Assembly (NCBI GenBank): GCA_002426755.1
Contig: DINI01000006.1
Coordinates: 185,985 to 200,495 of the forward strand
Length of the DNA stretch: 14,511 nucleotides
Direction of reading: 5' to 3'
Source: Flavobacteriaceae bacterium UBA5544
GTDB taxonomy: Bacteria; Bacteroidota; Bacteroidia; Flavobacteriales; Flavobacteriaceae
Shown here in pieces: positions 8,182-14,511 of the stretch. Both the position numbers and the translations under genes were made by a program. The stretch's first letter is position 1, and each line of letters opens with the position of its first letter. The notes under the pieces are model-generated. The model made no database searches. It was given only the letters and a program-made list of their open reading frames with translations, and was not told where the DNA came from.

Positions 8182-9363
8182 ATGAAAAAAATTAAAATTT
8201 TATTAGTATTATTCGTAGCAGCTTTAGGCTTTAATTCTTGTTCGGAAGACCCTATTCAATTTACCGCTCAAGCGCCTGGTGCATTAGCTTTCACTAACTC
8301 ATTCTCTTCAGAATATGTTATAACGCCTGCCACTTCAGGCAATTTAGGTGAGCGTTTTACTTGGGAGTCAGCAGATTTTGACGTACCAACAGCCGTAACT
8401 TATGATTTACAAAGTTCAATTCTAGGTGATTTTAGTGACGTTGATGTTGCCGGTAGCACTTCTGGCAATGAAATCGCAGTGACTGTTGGAGATTTATTAT
8501 CTCTTGCAGCTCAAGCTGGTTTAGATAATGATCCAACAACCGAAGATAAGCCAAATACTGGCCAAGTTTGGTTCAGATTAAGAGCTTCTATTGGAACAGG
8601 TTCTGAAGAAGTTTTTTCTGCAGCTCAAGCGCTTACATTGGTACTTCCTGAAAATACAGAGGTCGAAGCGGTTTGTGAATTTGACCAATTATATGCAGTA
8701 GGGGCAGGTTTGCCAACTGCTGGATGGGATTGGGCAACACCTGTAGTATTTACATGTACTGGAAATGGTGTTTATTCTGGAAATGTAGAATTGACTAGCG
8801 ATGGTGATGCCAACTTTAGATTCTTCACGGAAGCTACCAATTGGGGTTCAGGAAGAAACTACCCTTACTATGCTGATGGTGGTTATACTATTGATGCAAA
8901 TTTTGTGAATGCAGCGGATGGTGATAGCAATTTTAAATTTGTTGGAACTTCTGGTCTTTACAATCTACAAATCGATGACGTCAACAAAACCATAACTTTA
9001 GGAGATCCGGTTGCTTCAGGAACTTGCGAAGTAGATGTGTTATACGGTGTTGGAGCAGGATTACCAACCGCCGGTTGGGATTGGGCAACTCCGGTAGAGT
9101 TATATTGTTCTGGTGATGGCATTTGGTCTGGAAACGTTCAGTTCCAAAATAACGGTGGGGCTGACAACAATTTTAGATTCTTTACTGAAGCTACCAACTG
9201 GGATTCAGGAAGAAACTATCCTTACTATGAAAATGCTGGTTATACTATTGATCCTAATTTGGTAAACGCAGCGGATGGTGATTCTAATTTTGCCTTTATT
9301 GGAACTAGTGGAACTTATTTCCTTACCATCAATACTGTTACTAAAGTGATTACATTAGAGTAA
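8182..9363 (+). CDS. susE: SusE-like starch-binding outer-membrane lipoprotein
   Basis: This predicted surface lipoprotein has 393 residues, close to Bacteroides SusE (about 387) and shorter than SusF. The signal peptide ends with Cys20 (LGFNSC), followed by SEDP, again an acidic surface-export-like sequence. An N-terminal Ig-like domain (about 24-157) resembles the SusE N-terminal region. Two tandem modules follow (165-273 and 282-392) that align at about 77 of 109 positions by eye. Each has GAGLPTAGWDWATPV, FRFFTEATNW, RNYPYY and AADGDSNF, and is rich in Trp and Tyr as expected of starch-binding modules. No enzyme motif is present. Its role is inferred to be holding starch near SusC/SusD and the amylase. 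Only one such protein is encoded here, with no separate SusF. A strong hairpin follows the stop. Confidence 0.88.
   Translation: MKKIKILLVLFVAALGFNSCSEDPIQFTAQAPGALAFTNSFSSEYVITPATSGNLGERFTWESADFDVPTAVTYDLQSSILGDFSDVDVAGSTSGNEIAVTVGDLLSLAAQAGLDNDPTTEDKPNTGQVWFRLRASIGTGSEEVFSAAQALTLVLPENTEVEAVCEFDQLYAVGAGLPTAGWDWATPVVFTCTGNGVYSGNVELTSDGDANFRFFTEATNWGSGRNYPYYADGGYTIDANFVNAADGDSNFKFVGTSGLYNLQIDDVNKTITLGDPVASGTCEVDVLYGVGAGLPTAGWDWATPVELYCSGDGIWSGNVQFQNNGGADNNFRFFTEATNWDSGRNYPYYENAGYTIDPNLVNAADGDSNFAFIGTSGTYFLTINTVTKVITLE
8674..9000 (+). repeat. SusE-like binding module, repeat 1
   Basis: This is the first of two tandem module-length repeats in the SusE-like gene (residues 165-273). It shares long identical protein stretches with the second copy, and DNA similarity is obvious, for example GCAGCGGATGGTGAT in both. 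Both copies begin with a Cys-Glu pair, have an internal Cys and end in ITL. Confidence 0.85.
9025..9357 (+). repeat. SusE-like binding module, repeat 2
   Basis: This second copy (residues 282-392) is joined to the first by an eight-residue linker. It differs mainly by a two-residue insertion (NNGGADNN) and by conservative changes such as Tyr to Trp in GVYSG/GIWSG, and retains the Trp-rich core. Confidence 0.85.
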
Positions 9364-9404
9364 TAGCCTATTGAAATCTGTTTATAAAGTTTAATTATAC
9401 AATG

Positions 9405-9431
9405 AAAAGGCTATGTTGGACATAGCCTTTT
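9405..9431 (+). terminator. intergenic hairpin between susE and amylase
   Basis: AAAAGGCTATG (9405-9415), loop TTGGA, CATAGCCTTTT (9421-9431) forms a perfect 11-bp stem with a T-rich tail (TTTTCTTTCT). This is a good intrinsic terminator. It sits only 18 nt before the amylase ATG, with no room for a promoter between. It may therefore be a partial terminator or RNA-stability element that lowers or tunes amylase expression within the operon. Alternatively, it lies in the amylase's own leader. Confidence 0.85.
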
Positions 9432-9449
9432 CTTTCTAATAAAAATGTC

Positions 9450-12350
9450 ATGAAAAGAATTTTACAATTTTTAATGTTTTCACTTTTAGCATTGCCCAGC
9501 TTTTCGCAAGTGCAAAATGCTACTTTTACTTTTACCCCAGCTTTATTTAATGAAGATGAACAAATCACCATTACCGTATCTGGCGTTGACCCCACTATAT
9601 GGAATGCCGGACAACCTGATAACATATATTTATGGGCTTGGGAATTGGATCAAAACAATAATACCGTTGGTGGTCCAGCAACAAATGGAACATGGGATAA
9701 TTCTGATGAAGCCCAAAAAATGACCAATAATGGCAACGGTACTTATAGTTATACATTGACACCAACAACTTTTTATGGTACTACTGGGATTGCAAAAATG
9801 GGAGTCCTTGTAAAAGCCAAAAATGGAAACGGTGACAAAAAATCCCAAGACTTTATAACACCAGTTGGCAAAGTTCAAGTGACAATCAATAATCCAACAT
9901 CTGATCCTGTAGTGGTCAATCCTGGTGGAAACTTACCTATTTCAGCAGTTATGAGAGTGCAGGGGAATACTGTGGTTGGTGCTTTTAAAGTATTTTTAAA
10001 TAATACCCAAATAGCTTCAGGAAATGGATTTCCAACCTACTCAACTACGTTGACGAATTTAACCACCAGTGGTGTTATAAAAGTTGTTGGTACTCCTCAA
10101 GGACAGACGGATTCTGGTGAAAAATCAATTAATCTTATTATTGCTCCAACCGTAACCACTCAAGCTGTTCCAACTGGAATGGTGGATGGAATCAATTACA
10201 ATCCTTCAGATCCTACTAAAGCGACTTTAGTTTTGAACGCCCCGGGCAAAGAGTTTGTCTATGTTGCAGGAAGTTTCAATAATTATCAAAGAAACAGTGC
10301 CTATTTAATGAAGAAAGACGTCTCCTCTACTGCAGATTCGAATAAATTTTGGATTGAATTAACTGGACTTACTCCTGGTCAAACTGAAACTTATCAATAT
10401 TGGGTGTATGACACTAATCCTGTTACCAACTCTCCTGCGGAGGTAAAAACTGCTGACCCATTTTCAACTTTGGTATTGTCTCCTTTTGATGACCCAGGAA
10501 TTCCTTCAATTTCTTATCCAAATATTCCTGCCTATCCAGTAGGTCAAGAACGCGAAGTAACCGTTCTTAAAACAGGTGAAATCCCTTATAATTGGCAAGT
10601 GACAAATTTCACTAAACCAAAAAAAGAAGATTTAATTGTCTACGAAGTTTTAATCAGGGATTTTGATGCCAACAGAAATTATCAATCTCTTATCGATAAA
10701 ATAGATTATTTCAAAAATTTAAAAGTCAATGCCATTGAACTTATGCCCGTGATGGAATATGAAGGGAACGAAAGTTGGGGTTACAATACAGCATTTCACA
10801 TGGCTTTGGACAAATATTATGGAACTGAAAATAAATTGAAAGAATTTATTGATGCATGCCATCAAAATGGAATAGCTGTGATTCTAGATGTTGCGCTTAA
10901 TCATGCTTTTGGCAGAAATCCGATGGTGCGCATGTGGATGAACGATCCTGACGGAGATGGTTGGGGTGGACCAAGTTCTGAAAGTCCTTATTTTAACCAA
11001 ACAGCGACCCATTCCTATAGTGTAGGTGATGACTTCAATCATCAAAAAGCGATGACCCAAAACTATGTTAAAAGAGTTGTAAAACATTGGATCGAGGACT
11101 TTAAAATCGATGGATTTCGTTGGGATTTAACCAAAGGTTTTACACAAAATTGTCAAGGCAATGAAGGGTGTACCAATGCGTATCAGCAAGATAGAGTTGA
11201 TATTTTAAAAACCTATGCTGACTATTCTTGGTCTTTAGATCCAAATCATTACGTGATTTTTGAACATTTAGGATCGGAAAATGAAGAAAAAGAATGGGCT
11301 AATTACAGATATAATGAAGGTAAAGGTGTCATGATGTGGGGAAATATGGTTGGACCATACAACCAATTGACTATGGGCTTTAATTCTAACAACAACATCG
11401 CTGGTATTGGTCATAAATCGCGCTCATCATTTCTTGGAAAACGCGTTATGGGTTATGCCGAAAGTCATGATGAAGAACGTTTGATGTACAAAAACGTCAC
11501 TTTTGGAAACAATTCTAACGGGTCTTATAATGTAAGAGATTTGAACACTGCATTGGGAAGAATGTCCGCTCTTGGAGCAGTCACTATTCCAATTCCAGGT
11601 CCAAAAATGATTTGGCATTTTGGAGAATTAGGCATGAACAATTCAATTTATACGTGCAATAACGGAACCGTTAATGACGAAAGCGGAACGGATGGCAACT
11701 GTAAATTGGACACCAAACCGCAACCACAATGGACCAACAATTGGTTAGGCGATGTAAATAGAAGTAAAATTTACAATGATTGGGCACGAATGATTCAATT
11801 GAAAACGGGCGAACCTGTTTTTGAAGGCGATTATGATATCAATTCAGGAAACACTTTGACTCCAAAAGTATATGTTTTTGACAATACTTTACCATCAACA
11901 GATCTTAAGAACGTAGTTATTCTAACAAATTTTGATGTGACCACACAAAACGTGACTCCAAACTTTCCTTATACAGGTACGTGGTATGATTTGATGGATG
12001 CCTCAGGGAATACTTCAATAAACGTGACAAATACAACTACACCTATTAGCATCGCTGCCGGCCAATTTAAAATGTACGGGAATAAAGCTTCTACTTTAGG
12101 AATTGAAGACATTGATTCTGGTTCACAATTTAAAATATATCCAAATCCTGTGAACAATGCTTTTTACATTAATAAAGCTGTTGATAATTTAAGCATCTAT
12201 GATTTGACAGGAAAGATTGTGAAAACATTCAAAGGTAATTTTACCGAACGTGATTCTTTTGACATTTCTGATTTGACCCAAAGCATTTATTTGGTGAAGA
12301 TTGAAAATTCAAACGGACAAATCCTAACTTCTAAATTGATTAAGCTTTAG
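9450..12350 (+). CDS. secreted GH13 alpha-amylase with T9SS sorting domain
   Basis: This endo-acting alpha-glucan hydrolase has 966 residues. After a signal peptide (about 1-20, ending PSFSQ) come a Trp-containing beta domain (about 22-145), an Ig-like region (about 146-240) and a CBM48-like E-set domain (about 250-345, with FVYVAGSFNNYQ at 269-280). The GH13 barrel starts near LIVYEVLIRDF (about 395). All catalytic motifs are intact: region I DVALNH (480-485), region II GFRWD with nucleophile Asp559, region III FEH with acid/base Glu605, and region IV ESHDE with Asp674. A beta-sandwich domain C follows. The C-terminal domain (about 894-966, FKIYPNPV then IYDLTGKIV and YLVKI) is a type A T9SS signal, so the enzyme is secreted or attached to the cell surface by the Por system, unlike the lipoprotein SusG. 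ATG at 9450 is the only sensible start; ATG at 9445 stops at once. Exact product specificity is not readable. Confidence 0.94.
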   Translation: MKRILQFLMFSLLALPSFSQVQNATFTFTPALFNEDEQITITVSGVDPTIWNAGQPDNIYLWAWELDQNNNTVGGPATNGTWDNSDEAQKMTNNGNGTYSYTLTPTTFYGTTGIAKMGVLVKAKNGNGDKKSQDFITPVGKVQVTINNPTSDPVVVNPGGNLPISAVMRVQGNTVVGAFKVFLNNTQIASGNGFPTYSTTLTNLTTSGVIKVVGTPQGQTDSGEKSINLIIAPTVTTQAVPTGMVDGINYNPSDPTKATLVLNAPGKEFVYVAGSFNNYQRNSAYLMKKDVSSTADSNKFWIELTGLTPGQTETYQYWVYDTNPVTNSPAEVKTADPFSTLVLSPFDDPGIPSISYPNIPAYPVGQEREVTVLKTGEIPYNWQVTNFTKPKKEDLIVYEVLIRDFDANRNYQSLIDKIDYFKNLKVNAIELMPVMEYEGNESWGYNTAFHMALDKYYGTENKLKEFIDACHQNGIAVILDVALNHAFGRNPMVRMWMNDPDGDGWGGPSSESPYFNQTATHSYSVGDDFNHQKAMTQNYVKRVVKHWIEDFKIDGFRWDLTKGFTQNCQGNEGCTNAYQQDRVDILKTYADYSWSLDPNHYVIFEHLGSENEEKEWANYRYNEGKGVMMWGNMVGPYNQLTMGFNSNNNIAGIGHKSRSSFLGKRVMGYAESHDEERLMYKNVTFGNNSNGSYNVRDLNTALGRMSALGAVTIPIPGPKMIWHFGELGMNNSIYTCNNGTVNDESGTDGNCKLDTKPQPQWTNNWLGDVNRSKIYNDWARMIQLKTGEPVFEGDYDINSGNTLTPKVYVFDNTLPSTDLKNVVILTNFDVTTQNVTPNFPYTGTWYDLMDASGNTSINVTNTTTPISIAAGQFKMYGNKASTLGIEDIDSGSQFKIYPNPVNNAFYINKAVDNLSIYDLTGKIVKTFKGNFTERDSFDISDLTQSIYLVKIENSNGQILTSKLIKL

Positions 12351-12379
12351 CCTAGCTTAATACAACATGAATGTTTTCA

Positions 12380-12410
12380 AAAAAGGCTTCCCAATCGAGG
12401 AAGCCTTTTT
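12380..12410. terminator. bidirectional intrinsic terminator
   Basis: AAAAAGGCTTCC (12380-12391), a 7-nt loop and GGAAGCCTTTTT (12399-12410) form a perfect 12-bp stem with T-runs in both directions. It lies between the convergent amylase and GH-A genes and should end transcripts from both. Confidence 0.92.
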
Positions 12411-12423
12411 ATTTTGTTTGATT

Positions 12424-14511
12424 CTATTCTAGATTCACACTAATTATGGAAATTCCGTGACGGTTCTCCAATTCATCTTCAGGGATTTCCGGACCAATTG
12501 AAAATTGAATGCTTTCAACACGTCTTATATCAAAATCTGAAGAGATGTCGTGTTCTAAATAATACGGTAGAAAACTTGGATATGGTCTCGGCAAGGTGAC
12601 CGTTTTGACAGGTTTTAAATCTTTTATAGCTAAATTGTAGTTCTTTAATTCCGTGCCAATCTCAATCACATTGCCATAGGCTGAACCATCATCCATGACG
12701 AGTGCTATTTGAAGTTTACAAGGCTTTTCATTTAAAGCTTTTCCATAAAAAACAATATCCGTTTTTGAGCTCACATCATTTTTTCGGCCTGTCATTTCAT
12801 CCACCACAAAATGCTTGAATGAATAATCATAGATTGCTTTTGCATTTAGGTTTTCGTTATCTACCACAAACAATTTTTCAATATTCATTTGATACTCTGC
12901 TTCATTTTGATTTGTAGTTGGCACCAATCTAAAATCATTTCTCCACTCTTTGACCAAAACATCTGCATCTTCATAGGCATTAAACAAATGAATTGGATTT
13001 GTTTTTGGAACCACGGTCACTTTATAAGGTTCCCTGTCATAAAAATCCCAATCAAAAGGTCGCCCTTCCTTTGCTGCTGGATAGGTCAGGTAGTCTTCGC
13101 CGGTCTTAACAATGATATTATAATTAAGATATCCCACAGAGATTTTATCCGCAGGAATACTTCCCTCATAATGATAAGCACTTGTTTCCTTTAAATCGAT
13201 AGCAAATCGCTCTCTACCCAAATAACCAACTGCCTGAATTCTTTCAGGAACGTCTGGCGCCACGTATTGAACTTTGATGTCCACCGCAGTACCTGCAGAA
13301 ACTTCCAAAGAAGGTTTGTGTGTTAGCCATGCACTATCCACAGTTGTTTCGGGAGCATAAAAATCGTTCAGTTGATTTGTTTTGAATGCATCTGTTTTTG
13401 ACCAGTTTTTTGTGATGCCTTTCCTAGAAAGCATATAAGTTCCAGGTCGAATTTTGAACGAATTATCCTCGGTTTTGGTAGAAAATGAATTGTCATCATT
13501 AATCGCTTCAATGTTAAAACCAGTACTTAAATCCTTCAAATTAATGGTCATTTTATGTGTTTCCCATTTGATAACGCCAACCGTTTTCTTCAAACTATTT
13601 CTTCCAAAAGGATTGTCCACCCAAACAGCATCTGGCATCACTTCCAATCGCCATAAGCCATCATCAATTTTATCCAAGAAGTAAGCTCCTGCCCCTTCGT
13701 ATTGGACAATTGAAGAATTGCCATATCCAGCAAGTTCCTTCAAACTATTCTCATTTTTAGTAGTTGTGTTTGTTGAGTTCGTATAGAAGAATTTAAGTTC
13801 AGAATTGTATTCAGCCAAATCAGACTTATAATCGACCTTAAAATTTCCAAAGGAATTGTTTTCAGGATAGGTCCCAAAATCCGAATACATTGGAATTTCA
13901 TGAAATACTTCCGAGCAAATTTTCAAGGCCAACGCCTTTGATGGCGTATAGTTTAAATTCATGTAATGCGTGTTGTACTCGGTGTTATAAGGTGCCAAGT
14001 ACGTTGGGTCATAGGCAAAATGTGTGGCAATCTGAATGCCTGCACTTCTAAAACTTCTCGCCATGGCTGGATAGATATAAGATTTGCCAACATCGGCCGC
14101 ATCAAACTCATAGACCAGTTTAGCACCGCGATGTTTTTTGATGATGTTGTCAAAAGGCATATAGTAATCGTTCACATTTGGCAATAGATTTCCTGATAAT
14201 TCCTGTTGATACCCCAAACCTGTTGGATACCATTGGAACGTGCCACCTTGCGCCCCACCTTTGAAATAAGCATCCATAAACTGAACCGCGTGACTCATGT
14301 TGTAAAATATTGGTTTCTTGGTTCCTGTTTTTTTCATGGCGTCGACCATTCCTTTTACAAACTTGGTGACATCCTCTGGCTTTCCTCGATGGTGTGGCTC
14401 GTTGCTGACCTCAAAGGCGATGATGTTTGGTTCGTCTTTATAGGCAACCTTTGTATAGGGATTCACATGATTCAGAAACTGATAGAGATATTTTTGTTGT
14501 GCTTTGATGGC
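12424..14511 (-). CDS. clan GH-A (GH5-like) glycoside hydrolase, 5' end cut off
   Basis: The reading frame is open to the right edge, so the N-terminus, including any signal peptide and the first barrel strands, lies outside. There are 695 visible residues. EPNIIAFEVSNEPHHRG carries the Asn-Glu-Pro motif of clan GH-A, with Glu38 (window numbering) as likely acid/base. KLVYEFDAAD gives Glu135 as the candidate nucleophile, with SHAVQFM and WYPTGLGY between. After the barrel (to about residue 200) come about 490 residues of mostly beta character with several presumed accessory domains. The last contains DFDIRRVESIQFSIG and resembles a jelly-roll binding domain. No T9SS sorting domain or C-terminal membrane segment is seen. 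GH5-like enzymes usually attack beta-linked glycans, so this gene probably serves a different substrate from the starch locus and is separated from it by the terminator. The family assignment is tentative and the substrate is unknown. Confidence 0.75.
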   Translation of the reverse strand, partial: AIKAQQKYLYQFLNHVNPYTKVAYKDEPNIIAFEVSNEPHHRGKPEDVTKFVKGMVDAMKKTGTKKPIFYNMSHAVQFMDAYFKGGAQGGTFQWYPTGLGYQQELSGNLLPNVNDYYMPFDNIIKKHRGAKLVYEFDAADVGKSYIYPAMARSFRSAGIQIATHFAYDPTYLAPYNTEYNTHYMNLNYTPSKALALKICSEVFHEIPMYSDFGTYPENNSFGNFKVDYKSDLAEYNSELKFFYTNSTNTTTKNENSLKELAGYGNSSIVQYEGAGAYFLDKIDDGLWRLEVMPDAVWVDNPFGRNSLKKTVGVIKWETHKMTINLKDLSTGFNIEAINDDNSFSTKTEDNSFKIRPGTYMLSRKGITKNWSKTDAFKTNQLNDFYAPETTVDSAWLTHKPSLEVSAGTAVDIKVQYVAPDVPERIQAVGYLGRERFAIDLKETSAYHYEGSIPADKISVGYLNYNIIVKTGEDYLTYPAAKEGRPFDWDFYDREPYKVTVVPKTNPIHLFNAYEDADVLVKEWRNDFRLVPTTNQNEAEYQMNIEKLFVVDNENLNAKAIYDYSFKHFVVDEMTGRKNDVSSKTDIVFYGKALNEKPCKLQIALVMDDGSAYGNVIEIGTELKNYNLAIKDLKPVKTVTLPRPYPSFLPYYLEHDISSDFDIRRVESIQFSIGPEIPEDELENRHGISIISVNLE

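Noticed and set aside
8674..9357. Repeated DNA considered as a CRISPR or insertion element
   Set aside because: The repeat is in frame, module-sized and encodes a conserved protein domain; there are no short regularly spaced repeats and no transposase.
14464..14466. GTG start for the GH-A protein
   Set aside because: The frame stays open to the window edge and the upstream codons read as a natural helix (QQKYLYQFLNH). A start here would remove the first part of the catalytic barrel, so the gene is truncated by the window.

Overview
The window comes from a member of the Bacteroidota, most likely a marine or freshwater Flavobacteriia species. The signs are a SusC/SusD pair, a type IX secretion (T9SS) sorting domain on the amylase, AT-rich DNA, and start codons preceded by A-rich tracts rather than Shine-Dalgarno sequences. 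It holds most of a starch/maltodextrin polysaccharide utilisation locus (PUL) plus the end of an unrelated, convergent glycoside hydrolase gene.

Left arm (minus strand, 1-3359): a LacI-type regulator, a GPH/SUT-like MFS sugar transporter and a beta-phosphoglucomutase (pgmB) lie in the same direction. The last two overlap by 8 nt. pgmB runs off the left edge with its catalytic residues intact. A beta-phosphoglucomutase is normally paired with a maltose (or related) phosphorylase, so a GH65-type gene probably lies just outside the window.

Divergent control region (3360-3642): it contains a perfect 14-bp palindrome with a central CG, typical of LacI-family operators, and other symmetrical elements. 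A 15-bp sequence here recurs exactly in the lacI-MFS gap (2180-2318), where it sits inside the loop of a 12-bp inverted repeat.

Right arm (plus strand, 3643-12350): susC, susD and a SusE-like starch-binding lipoprotein are closely spaced. After a strong hairpin comes a large secreted GH13 alpha-amylase with N-terminal accessory domains and a C-terminal T9SS domain. The working model is surface cleavage of starch by the amylase, glycan capture by SusD and SusE, TonB-dependent import by SusC, inner-membrane uptake by the MFS carrier, phosphorolysis and then pgmB action, all under LacI-type control.

Right edge (12424-14511, minus strand): a bidirectional terminator separates the amylase from a truncated clan GH-A (GH5-like) protein with long beta-rich C-terminal regions. 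Its substrate cannot be read from the sequence.

The gene content is a recognisable sus-like locus, and I see no wholly new system. The most unusual features are the non-coding structures: alternative hairpins before the transporter, the shared 15-bp element, and the hairpin just before the amylase start.
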